From Rotaria macrura (taxonomy: Eukaryota > Rotifera > Eurotatoria > Philodinida > Philodinidae), in contig OENT01000156.1 of the NCBI GenBank assembly GCA_900239685.1, forward strand, positions 116,834 through 180,833: a stretch of DNA of 64,000 nt. The letters run 5' to 3'. Shown in pieces: positions 1-11,276 of the stretch (positions are counted from its first letter, which is position 1; each line of letters opens with the position of its first letter). The notes under the pieces were generated by a model. That model worked only from the letters and a program-made list of their open reading frames with translations. It ran no database searches and was not told where the DNA came from. The position numbers and the translations under genes were made by a program.

Positions 1-240
1 TCCACCAAATGAAGGTGCTCCACCACCAAATGAAGCTCCTCCACCAAATGATGGTGCTCCGCCACCAAATGAAGCTCCTCCACCAAATGATGGTGCTCCG
101 CCACCAAATGAAGCTCCTCCACCAAATGATGGTGCTCCACCACCAAATGAAGCTCCTCCACCAAATGAAGGTGCTCCACCACCAAATGAAGCTCCTCCAC
201 CAAATGATGGTGCTCCACCACCACATAAAGCTCCTCCACC
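1..240. repeat. 39-bp coding tandem repeat
   Basis: A 39-bp unit is repeated with few changes in the last visible exon of the glycine-rich gene. Read on the minus strand each unit gives a 13-residue block alternating GAPSFGG and GASFGG. The array is cut by the window edge, so its copy number is unknown. Variation is mostly at third codon positions, which suggests the protein repeat is maintained. Confidence 0.85.
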
Positions 241-1018
241 AAATGACGCTCCTCCACCAAATGAAGCTCCTCCACCATAATTTGAGAGACCTACATTGAA
301 AGAGCAAAATCATCTCTTAATTCAGCATGATGGTATAACTTCGATTGAAAACTTACCGCCAGCACCACCAAAGGACATCGGGGCTCCCATTCCTCCGCCG
401 CAATGCATTGGCATCTGCATTTGCATCTGCATTGGCATCTGCATTGGCATTTGCATTGGCATCTGCATTGGCATTTGCATTGGCATCGGCATTCCTCCTC
501 CACAAGGCATTGGCATTGGCATAGGCATTGGCATAGGCATTCCTCCACAAGGCATTGGCATGCTAAACGTTTAAATCAAGAGACAAAGAGCTTATTTAAA
601 ATCCTGTTATGAAACACTACGTGAAAGACCTTACCCTCCACCACATCCACCAGTAGCTTGAGGGATAAAGATGGCACGAATTTTAGGAGGCAAGCCGTGA
701 CCAAGTGCTCCTATGCCACCTCCTATTGGACGACGAGTAGTTTGATAGATGGTGGTAGTATATTGTGGTGGATATGCACCAAAAGCTAAACGAAAACCGA
801 GTATGTATGTGTATATCTGTAAACTTTAAAAACAACAATCAAATCTTACTTTGAAAGCCAGGATCATAGTAACCTCCATAATAATCCATTCCTCCTGGAT
901 ATCCTCCTCCGTATCCTCCTCCGTATCCTCCTCCGTATCCTCCTGTACCATAGTAATCTGGACCATACCCTGAGAGACCACCATTTGCTGCCTGCTTACG
1001 TGATTTTCCAATTCCCAT
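1..1018 (-). CDS. Glycine/methionine-rich repeat protein, 3' partial
   Basis: Partial gene running off the left edge. Exons on the minus strand: 1018-850, 785-635, 562-357, 290-1; phases agree at every junction. The product starts MGIGKSRKQAANGG, which fits an N-myristoylation signal (Gly2, Ser6), then has a GGY-type tract (about residues 27-42), a segment with PPKIRAIFIPQA, a Met-Pro tract (MPMPCGG, then MPMQ repeats) and an open-ended Gly-Ala-Ser-Phe array built from 39-bp units. No enzyme domain or transmembrane segment is seen. The gene at 3256-3964 has the same plan (MG start, KxAAN, Gly-Tyr repeats, then a KRPVIYI-like segment), so the two look like diverged divergent paralogues. Function is unknown; a membrane-anchored structural or matrix protein is a guess. 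The Met/Cys spacing could bind metal, also a guess. Confidence 0.75.
400..492. repeat. 12-bp repeats encoding Met-Pro-Met-Gln
   Basis: Near-perfect short repeats alternate tgcattggcatc and variants. Read on the minus strand they encode Met-Pro-Met-Gln blocks inside exon 3 of the glycine-rich gene. A related Met-Pro tract lies at about 490-560. Every second residue is methionine, a strong composition bias. Confidence 0.8.
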
Positions 1019-3255
1019 TTCTTATTGTTTGTCTTTGTGCAACTAACCTAGTGCCTAAAACGAGTACCGTAAAATTTGCCTGCTAAAAGAAAAAAATCAG
1101 CTCCGATATTCAGCTAATATGGATAGGGATACGACTCATGATTTGTATCTTATATATATAACTCACTTTTATACAATTGATGACGGCGACTGTCGCTCTC
1201 AAGTAATCGATCTGATACAAATGTGTCTGATTATATAGGGAAGCCGTTTCACCTTTGCATTTCAGACAATATAGGAAAAAAAGGAGAAAAAAGAGAAAAA
1301 GAAAGAAGAGAGAAAAGGGAGCCTTTTTTGCTAAAAAATGGGCCGCCAACTTTTCCCTTGTTCTGAGGACTACGATCACATAATACAATTGGTTTATTAT
1401 ATTTGTCTTCTAGTCGCTCGTGCATCAATCAATGACGCGTAAAACGAAGGCTTCAACCACAGTTGTGGTATACACAAAAAAAAGAAACATGTTTTTTTCA
1501 TTAATCAGGGCCGTCGTGTTGTTGTCAGTGTAAAAGAGAGGGATAATAATGAATCCCTCTGTTTACGATACCTCTATTCATGGTCGAATAATATCCAGCC
1601 ATTCATTTGAGCGTAACCTTCATTTTTTGAAAAATCCATGATTTGAATAAAACCACACGTGTACATTTGGAAACGAAAACAGACACAGAAACTATATATG
1701 AACTATTCGATAGAGAAAAGTAACACTTCATTATTCATTGAATGAACATTAGCCTACGATTAGTAATCTGTGAGCAACTATCATTAATAATGATTGCGAT
1801 GATAATAAATCTAAAAGCTTGTGTAGGTTTACGGTCAGGAACACGAAAAGGGAAAGAGAGCAATTTCAAGTTTGATGTTTTTCTATCGGAACACCGCAGT
1901 TTTCCGTGTCTTTTATTGATAACTATTCATTAAAGTTACCAAGAGAACAGAATAAAATCGCATTTTTGCAATGTATCAATCATACAGATCGATGTATAAG
2001 CGTAGAAATTTACTCATTTGTTTTCATTTTACTAAAAACTCGAAAGGTGTATCATAAGATAGACTTCATGTCACAGATCGTATCAACGTATGCAAGCAGG
2101 ATGCATTCATGATCGAATAAATAAATAAATATATATATATATATTAAGAACATGTTAAATATTATTAATGAACTCTCCAAAACATTCTATTTCTTTAATA
2201 GGACCTAAATTGCATAAAAGCATAGTGTAATCAATTAGCTTTTCTAAGGTTTACAGTTTCACACGTACAAAAATTTATTTAAACATTAAGATTGAAGTAA
2301 GTTTTATAATTATACATGATGATTGATCCCGATGAAATTTTTTCAAAAACCAACGTAGCGTTCTTCTTTCAGATAGAATGATAATAACTTGATCCTATCT
2401 TTCCTAAAGTCTTTCATAACTTTTGACTCAAATCATGCTCATTGACAATAGGCATGATACACAAAAAAAACTCATGATTGAGTCTTGTTTCATTCACATA
2501 ATTTGGAGACTCGTCGTTTCTCTTCATTCTTTTTATACTTCGATTATGTCATGTTTTTCTGCAGTCTGAACAGCACATTTCTGCATTTGTCCCATCGATT
2601 ATTATTTTTCTTTAGTTTTTGTTGGCTGTTCATTTTCAGTATATCATACGCCAACTCTATTGTACTAACATGCTCGTTATCTAAACATCGAATCATATTT
2701 ATTGGATAGAGCGCAGATCAGAAAGTCCAGTGAGCATAGATATTATTACTCCACGCATGATCGCTTCACACCACAACAAGCAGGCCGCGTAACCGCTTAT
2801 TGTCGCCGTTTACTTTACCTTGATTTTGTATTACTTGCCAATCCTTTTTTTCTTTACAGTATTACTTTTTTTTTGGTCTCTATATTTCTCTCTCTATGGT
2901 TGTATATTATACTTTATATTCGACAGTGCATCCTACTAATCGATCACTCATCTAACTTTTTACCACATGTCAATCGTTGAATAGGAATCCACGTCTCATC
3001 CATTCATTCTTTTCTTTCATCTTTTTTTCGTTGAAGAGGCATATATATTATATTCTTTACTAAAGCGTTGCTCATTTGTCTTTCGTTATCTATATTTATT
3101 TTTCGTCTCTTTTTTTTGTTCTCCAGCCATCGAATAAATAGTACATAGATCAACGATCATTTTTAGAATAGAAAAGCTTCATAAGCATTTGCCTCGATTG
3201 CAAGCAAGTATAGTACCGATAAAGTGACATATTTAGAAGTTAAGTTCTTTTGACA
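1019..3255. other. Divergent intergenic region
   Basis: This 2.2-kb region separates two head-to-head glycine-rich genes and must hold both promoters. It is AT-rich with pyrimidine runs and a short (TA)n stretch near 2130-2147. Short open frames here have no recognisable motif or splice support. I see no RNA gene. Confidence 0.6.
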
Positions 3256-3964
3256 ATGGGTAATCGAGGTGCTAAAAATGCAGCTAATTTAAATCCGTGA
3301 GTATTACTTCCCTATTGTACTTGCTTGATTCTTATTTAAGTTTGAACAGATATGGAGGCAATACCGGATACGGTGGATACGGCGGTAATACTGGATACGG
3401 TGGATATGGAGGCAATACTGGATACGGTGGATATGGAGGCAATACTGGATACGGTGGATATGGAGGCAATACTGGATACGGTGGATATGGAGGCAATACT
3501 GGATACGGTGGATACAATTCCTTTGGAGGTAACGGTAGTAAAAGAAAGTTTTGGTTCATTCTGAAATTTGTTTTTTATTAGGCCCTCTTGAATATTATGG
3601 AACAACCACGCCTGGTTACATGGCTCAACCTTGGCAAGAAACACAATGGGAGAGCTATTATGTTCCATCAGTGCAAGCTGGACGTCAAAAGCGACCTGTC
3701 ATTTATATTGCTGCTCCTTTACCGATGCCCCCACCGAACCCATGCGCCGGCCTAGGAGGAACTGGTGGTTTCGGCTCCAATCTCGGCGGCCAGGTATTAC
3801 CAATGATGACTATTAGTTATGCCGGTGGCCTAACAAATCAAGGTGGATTAGGTGGTCTAGGTGGGTTAGGTGGTCTAGGTGGATTAGGTGGTCAAGGTGG
3901 ATTAGGTGGTCTAGGTGGCCGACGACACCGAGGTGGCCTAGGCGGTGGTTTACCACTTTATTAA
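3256..3964 (+). CDS. Glycine/tyrosine-rich repeat protein
   Basis: Three exons: 3256-3296, 3350-3528, 3582-3964, giving about 200 aa. The start ATG gives MGNRGAKNAANLNP, with Gly2 as a possible myristoylation site. Exon 2 is a GGNTGYGGY nonapeptide array from 27-bp units. Exon 3 carries a non-repetitive, moderately conserved-looking segment (EYYGTTTPGYMAQPW, then RQKRPVIYIAAPLPMPPPNP) followed by a GGLGGLGG array and the C-terminus GGGLPLY. No signal peptide or known domain is visible. The architecture matches the minus-strand gene ending at 1018, so the pair probably arose by inverted duplication and diverged. The role is unknown; Gly-Tyr repeats are typical of structural, adhesive or phase-separating proteins. 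The start is preferred because it precedes a clean GTGAGT donor and matches the MG start of the neighbour. Confidence 0.8.
3350..3515. repeat. 27-bp coding tandem repeat (GGNTGYGGY)
   Basis: About six copies of a 27-bp unit encode GGNTGYGGY inside exon 2 of the glycine-rich gene. Copies are nearly identical at the nucleotide level, so the array is young or homogenised. Confidence 0.85.
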
Positions 3965-6000
3965 ACAAACATTAACTTTTCTTCTTTTATTTGAGAGTGT
4001 TCAATCTCTCGACTTCTTATAGATTGAAAAAAGAATACCGATTTCTTTCAGCACTGTGTTGCGCAGATTTCATTTTGACGTTTCTTGTTGATCTATATGT
4101 GTGTGTGTGTGCATGAACATCAACAATTATTGGTATCTGTCTAATATCTCTATTTCTTTCGTTTTTCTTCTTTCTATTACACATATTTATTGTCATTTTC
4201 GTTCTTTTTCTTTGTCATTTATTCAATGAAAGACGACATTGAAGTTGTACATGTAATTGAGAGAAACGAACCAAAGGAATAGTTAAAGAGTTTTGACAAG
4301 TATAGAATTGTTCCCTGATGCTCAATTTATATATTTTTTCTTCTTCATTTTCTCTCTTTTTCTGAAAATTATAAGAACAAAAGAAATAATACTTAGGCTA
4401 TCCGTATTCAAGGATATGAATAAGATTTTGCTTACCATTGTTTTGTTGAATAGTTTCTGAATGCAAATTGTATTCATTACTTGAAAGATTTGCATTAAAA
4501 AAGGATGTTTAAGTTTTAAAGAGATCCAAAATTTTCAATAACAAAACAAATTGTATATAAAGTAGCAAAATATTGAGCTCGACTTCATACTCAATTCAAC
4601 AATATTCTCGGTGAATAATGTGTGAAATCATTTAAATATCTATTGATCAATAAAAACAGGATAACCTTCTAAAATTTCCAATAGAAATAATATGTGAACC
4701 CTTTGATTCAATCGAATTGATTAATAATATGTAATCGAGTATGTTTTATCTGATCTTTGAATCTTTCTTGATTAAAGAGCTATGTCATCGTGTATGAAAT
4801 ATCTTAACGATATCATTTAAATATTTTCATTTTTACAGTAACTTTTTATAGGAATATAGTAAGCGTGACATAATTAAACAAGTAATGTGTTTGTGATTTA
4901 TTATATTCTTCAATGACTGATTTTTATATTTATATCAATATTAAAAATCAATCCATGATGATTCTATTCGATAGTTGTTCGTTTTTAAATCGTTCTGTGC
5001 ATTCAGAAATCTTTTTGTCCTTCATTTTAAAAAAAACATAATCATCATTTTTTATAATTGATTTTCAAACTTATGCAAGAGTATAATCGATCGTATACCA
5101 TCATACAATAATTCTTTTACCTTCCTTCAATTCGATTCTTGTAATTTCATGTTAGCTACATTATGGATAAATAATCTTTGGTTATTAGAGATTTACATGA
5201 CGGTATTCACATTTTCTTAGGATCAAATAGTTGTAAAATGTTTTTATCCTGCCTTCTGAAATATTTTCACGATAACGCACTATTTTAAATTAAGATTAAG
5301 TCATTAGAAAACTCAGGAAAATCCTTCAAATTATAATTCATAATTCATTAAAATGATTTTTTTATTGTACTAACTGTACTTTCTATTTCATATTTATCTC
5401 AAATTACTTCGATCCCTGAACTTATTATAATCATAGTATATTTGTTTGATTTGCTACAAGGTCAAATAAAACGCTGTAGATAGACGCGTTATTATATCAG
5501 TAGACGAAAGAGAAAAAATTATTCAACTGTGACTAAATGTTAATTCGAAGATTCTTTTTCTTCATCTTTGATACGATCATAAGTATCGATTATTAATGAA
5601 AACAGACCATTTGTTACAACATACAAACGTAAACATAGAGATTTTTTATTCATTTAAATAAAACAACAACAAAAAATGTTCATTATAATTTTAAAATACG
5701 AGAAATTGTCCAATTCACGAAAATCATGATATAGATAATAAGAAAAATAAAACGAAATTGACTAGATTTTAAGTATTCATAAACAATAAACAACAATGAA
5801 TGATTAATACATAAATAATGAAAATGAACAATATTTGACTGTAAAATGACTTTTGTAATATGATTAAATGTATATTACAATATAAAATCTAATTAAAAAG
5901 CGATCATTACTGACAATACAACATTTTCTGACACACAATATGACAAAAAACAATATTAATAGTAATAATAATAATGACAAAGAAGAGAGATTATTTTCAT
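3965..6000. other. Intergenic, tail-to-tail
   Basis: AT-rich sequence lies between the 3' ends of the glycine-rich gene and the transporter gene. It has a short (TG)n run near 4100-4112 and many AATAAA-like words. No coding pattern, RNA gene or mobile element is recognised. Confidence 0.6.
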
Positions 6001-9000
6001 TTAAGAACTGATCAACGAGGATGAACTACCGGAGAGAAGTCGTTGAGTATCGTTTATAAATCGCTGTGAACTGTGCCAGAAGCCATAAGAGCCATAGATG
6101 AGAAAGCCTAATATCAATCGATTTCGCTAGATTATTTTCTCTCGAACGAAATAATTGACGACTTACCAATAATCATCCAAACACCGAACCGAATCCATGT
6201 TGCCGGTGAAAGTTTGAGAATTAAATATGTGTTGATTAACACACTCAATACGGGTATGTAAGGTACCAAAGGAGTCTATTTGAAAAAAGATCAAGAATAA
6301 ATTTATCAGTACAGTTCTCTGTTTTAGTTGTTATATTTAATAATACGACAAAAGCTTTAACAATAGTGAAAGAAAACAAACCTCGTGAAATGTTAACTAG
6401 AAAAAATTGCTTTGTATTTACGCTTTCTCTTTACAAGTCTAAAAACGTTAGCAAACTAACCTCGAAGTAAGATGACTTTTCGCTTTTCGGTTGTCGAGCA
6501 ATAGCAGCAACCAAAATAATTTCCATAATCATAAAAATACCAAATATTATTACAGTGCCTGATTCTTTAGCCGCAAGTCGATGTGATGCAAAGATTTGTA
6601 TTGCACATAGAATAAAACCATTAAGAACTAATGTGTTATAAAAATGCAGTTCAAGCTCAAGAATTTCTCTTCGATCTTACCTAATAAAGCAATCAAATAC
6701 TTTGTTATTCTTGCTGATGATACAGTTGGGTGTGTTTGTGATGGTCGAAATAATTCCTTATATATCGGTCCAGCGACAGGTGCAATCGACCGTAAAAGTG
6801 GATCGTCAACCGGTTGATAACTGCAATTGTTAAAAACAAAATTATTCTGGATTTATGATTAAAAAGCAAAGTAGTGTCTCGATACATAATTGGCAAATAT
6901 TTTTATTTACCGTAAAAATAAAACAGAAATTGATACGAGTGAATAGGCAAGTAGTGTGCCTATTGACATCATTTCAACTAATTTTCTTAAATCAAATATT
7001 AATGCCATCAGAGCTGTTGAGAAAAAAGAAACAAAAGTCAATTGATGTTAATAGAAAAGAATCGTCTGTCTTTGTTTTGTTTTGCTTTTACCAGCAGCGA
7101 TTCCACCAAGAATAGTTGCAACAATAGGTGTCTGTAAACGTGGATGTATCCATGATATAAAACGAAATATTAATCCATCGGCAGCTATTGCATATAAAAC
7201 ACGAGGTAAAGGCAAAAGTGAACCGAGTAATGATGCAAATATGCCTTGACAGATACAAAACAGATCAACAAGATATCAATAATAAGAAGTGACTGCTCAA
7301 ATTAAACGAACCAGTTAATGCACCAGCCCCAATTATATATTTAAATGCTGGTAGGTTAGCATAGCGGAAAGCTTCGGGAAAGACAGCATCAGGATTTAAA
7401 AGATAATAGGGAACCTAAAATGAAGATTAAAATATCCGTGTTTGATGTTTTTCTTTCTTTTAGCTCAAAATCATTTGTTAATCAGCTCTAGGTATTTTAT
7501 TCTTGTATTGCCTGAAGAAGTAGTTTTTTACGTAAGATTAGGCTTCCATCCTTAACTTGTCTCAGAAGATGATAAAATTAAATTTGAGTGGCGACAAAAG
7601 TGAAGCTACATCTATTTTTATTTGCCTCGCTAAATCGATTTTCATCATAGAAATAATAACGATCGTCCACATCATGCCGACACCTCCCTATATTCTACTC
7701 CACCTTTCCATTCTGTGGTTTTTTTCTTACATCGAATGCAGGATCAACCTCCATTTTCGGCTGGCTAAGATTTTCGCTTCGATTGATGGATGGAGCGTGA
7801 ATTTTTCTTCTTTCTCGTTGAAATATTTCATAAAAAATTTATTCGCCTTTTCAATATTACCATAGTTCAAGAAAAGGGAAGTTACTTTTCATTACCATGC
7901 CTCCTGTACTTCGCTTCTTCTGAGCTAGAAGTATGATTTTTCTCGAAGAAGTATAAACTGAGTACTTGCACTTGATCGAAATTGTCATTTAAAAATAAAT
8001 AGCCATTAAAAGAAGAGTAGTATCGATTGTTGTAGAATAGGAAGACAGAGTCACATTGAATCTCCTCGTGTCTCATGTGTCAATCAACACTAGGATATTT
8101 CGTTTCTATTGAAGAGCGATTTTCCCTATGTTTTCCTTCTCTCAATTCGATGAGAAGCATACCTAATGATTTTTAGTTAATTCTAGAAAGATATTGTTAC
8201 TCCGACATGAGCACTTCATTTCATCGAAGATCGTATTAGCACGGATAGGATTCTTTCGTTACTGAAATATGTGTCCAATGTTTCTGTCACAATAGACTTA
8301 GTGTTCACTCTTCCGAAAGAGAAAATTCGAATGCGATACTGGTTCTAAATCTGATCTACTACATAGAATTGCTTAATTCAAGAATATCTTTGAAAACGTT
8401 AATTTGAAAATATTTCTCAAGGAAGGACTGGCATAAAATTCTATCTTTTCCTGTTATTTTAATTTATCTATTGTCAACATGTGTAATATTATATAGTGGT
8501 TGGGAAAATATTTCCGCTTAAAATCCTACAATAAGTTTTCATGTGTCAAATTTTTTATTGTGCTAATTAGAAAATCATCCACGAAAATTCCCTGAAGATT
8601 CTTAGTACAGCATGTCATTTTCTGGTAAAAATAGTACGATATAGTTTTGAATAATCTTATTAGCTATATATATAAATATTCGACTTACCATCAATGTTAT
8701 TACAATCGATACAGCGCAATAAATTATTGAACATACGACCAATGTCAAACAAATTGACGTAGGAATGGCGCGTTGTGGATTTTTACTTTCTTCACCTAAA
8801 ATGACAGCAAAATATGGCCCTGAATAAATTCTATGAAATTTTTCAAAATTGATTTTAACCTGTTGTAGCAACAAGATCAAAACCGACAAAAGCATAGAAA
8901 CATGTCGCTGCACCAGCTAATGTTCCTTCGATACCAAATGGAAAGAAACCACCTTTGCCAACAATATACGTCGTATTGGTTAAATTCTGTATCTGATTAA

Positions 9001-11276
9001 TTAAAAGACAATGTTAAGCATAAACTATATAGAGAAAAACATGAAATATATTTACTTCATCGACTGAAATTTTCCAATTATGTCCATGAACTTTTGTTAA
9101 GCCAACTATGACTACAAGGGCAATAACAGTAAGATTGATAAATGTAAATACATTATTCAATACAGCTGATTCTTTTATGCCAACAATTAAAAGCACTAGA
9201 AAAAAAATTTTTGCAGAGTTGTTTGTTGACGTAAAATTTCACTTACTAGTTATTACGAGGCATAGTGTCATGGCAAAGAAATCAGCATAGGGTGCAAACG
9301 TTTCGGAATGCAAAGGAAAATGTATTGTAAAATAATCTTTCATAACGAAATTAATCAGTGAATCAAAATAAGCACTTAATGCTCGCGCTGTACTAGCCGC
9401 ACCTAATGATTAAAAACAAAAAGAGAAAAAATCAAGATCTTCTTCCTCTCTTGTGTTCAATTATATATATATATACATGTATCTCGAAAATTGAATTATA
9501 AATTCGAATATTTCAGATATAAAGACTTTTTTGCAGAGAATAAAAAGAAGAGAGCAACACCATCGTTCTCAGCGAAATGAATAATCTATCAATATCAACG
9601 ATTTATTAGAAATGTTATATTTATAGAAAAATAATAGTATGGAAATGTTTCTTCAAGTACGAATCATCACAGATTGTTATCGGCTTGAAATCAATTATCT
9701 TCTACTTTGAAATATAGATAATCAACGTCACACATCAAAGTATATCTTTCGTTAATTCATCTTAAGCAAAATTAGTATTTCTTCATTAAGTGTTCGAATA
9801 GTAAGATTATATTCAATGTTTCACCACAAAATATAAATAGTCAGTTCAAAGATGATGTGATAATAGTTTCTAAAACAATTTCCTAAGTGATTGAAGATTT
9901 TTTTTCTAAGACTTATGAATGAATACAAATATAATTAGAACAATATGTCAATACGAGTATGAGGATTTGTTTTTTAACAGTACAAAATAAATTTTTTTTT
10001 CATTGTTGATGAAAGTAAAACTTTAATTACCACCCAATTATCTTTTATTTTTGAACAAATAAATCAATCTCAAGAATGAAGATGGAAACAATCATGGTAA
10101 TAAAGAAGAGTTTACAAATGAAATCAATCTACAGTTATCCTTTGATTTGATTGGTGAAATCTGCAAATCATGAAAATAACAATCTCTGGCTGAATTCAAT
10201 ATCTAATTTAATAACTAAGTAGATCTCGGTTCACTTAAAACGAAACTGTCGAAAAAAATTACTGAGATCGATCATGAATTTTTCTGTCTTCATCATATTA
10301 CAAACCTTTATCCTTTAAATTTGATTCACTTACATGCCAATTGAAATTTTATGAACAGTCGAATTTTTCTTTCGTTTTGTCTGTTAAAGAATAAAATCAT
10401 TTGCTCATCAAGAAATTTAAACTAATCGTACAAAATCTAATAACTACAACATATTAATCCCGATGTTATAATCATTTTATTTCTAAACAGCACTTAGTAA
10501 TCACATAGTAGCATAACAGCCAGTATTTTATCGTTTATTGACGATGAATTAACTTAATTAGAAAAACTATCGATGTCTTAACGATATAGTTCGATTCTTC
10601 AGAGACGACAACTAATAATGACAAGAACATTTCTAGATTTAACAAATATTTCAAATTTTCTTCTCCGATTCGTTTTTTATATATTTATGTAAAAACATCT
10701 TCGACGACGAACATACCTATAACATATTCAAGAATCATATTCCAACCTAAAAATTGAATAAAAACGATGCATAGAATGGGGAATCTTTCATCGAGGAACA
10801 TTCATACCTATGATAAAGGCCATTATCTCGCCAACACTAACATATGTATATGTATAAGCACTGCCAGCACGTGGTGCACGTGTACCGAATTCAGCATAAC
10901 AAACGCCTGCAAAACAAGCATGTGAAGCATCATCTATACAAAATTATGAATCGGTTATTGTCTACCAGCAAGAATCGATGCTATAGCTGCAATCAAAAAA
11001 CTAAGAACTACAGATGGTCCTGCTGTTTCATGAGCCACTTGACCTGTGAGAATATATGTTCCTGTTCCCAATGTTGATCCGATACCTACAACAACGCCAA
11101 TATTCTCGTATGTGAACGAATTACAAAGAAACACAATTAGAATTTTTTTTCTTACCCAAAATCGTAAGATCGAATACAGTTAAACATCGTCTTAATTGAG
11201 ACGTATGTATTGAGTCAGTATCATAAGTTTTCTTTCGTGTTATGTTATTATAAAATCTTTGAAGGAAACTTGCCAT
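6001..11276 (-). CDS. Cationic amino acid transporter (SLC7, CAT type)
   Basis: Fifteen exons: 11276-11156, 11085-10966, 10906-10808, 10746-10717, 9402-9247, 9195-9056, 8992-8860, 8795-8689, 7414-7312, 7244-7092, 7013-6911, 6820-6681, 6627-6461, 6275-6167, 6107-6001; 595 aa. This is a multi-pass plasma-membrane carrier of the amino acid/polyamine/organocation superfamily, expected to move arginine, lysine or ornithine. Family landmarks appear in order: [21 protein letters not shown] in TM1, [90 protein letters not shown] and RYQP. Length is close to vertebrate CAT proteins. The second exon uses the acceptor directly before GTATCGG; upstream AGs break the conserved frame. Exon 4 is only 30 nt and is followed by a 1.3-kb intron; intron 8 is also about 1.3 kb. 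An acceptor-like TTACAG just upstream of the ATG could mark a 5'UTR intron or a trans-splice site. Confidence 0.93.

Noticed and set aside
1..300. CRISPR-like direct repeats
   Set aside because: The units are contiguous coding repeats without spacers, in a spliced eukaryotic gene.
291..548. Cys/Gln-rich open frame overlapping the Met-Pro tract
   Set aside because: It is another reading frame of the same 12-bp repeats. The spliced frame used here continues in phase through four exons, this one does not.
2485..2980. Hydrophobic short frames in the divergent spacer
   Set aside because: Phe/Leu/Ile/Ser-rich translation of T-rich DNA; no splice or family support.
11072..11155. Alternative acceptor for transporter exon 2 giving extra GVVV residues
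   Set aside because: The upstream AG gives the wrong phase; the AG before GTATCGG gives the conserved LGIGSTLG core in frame.
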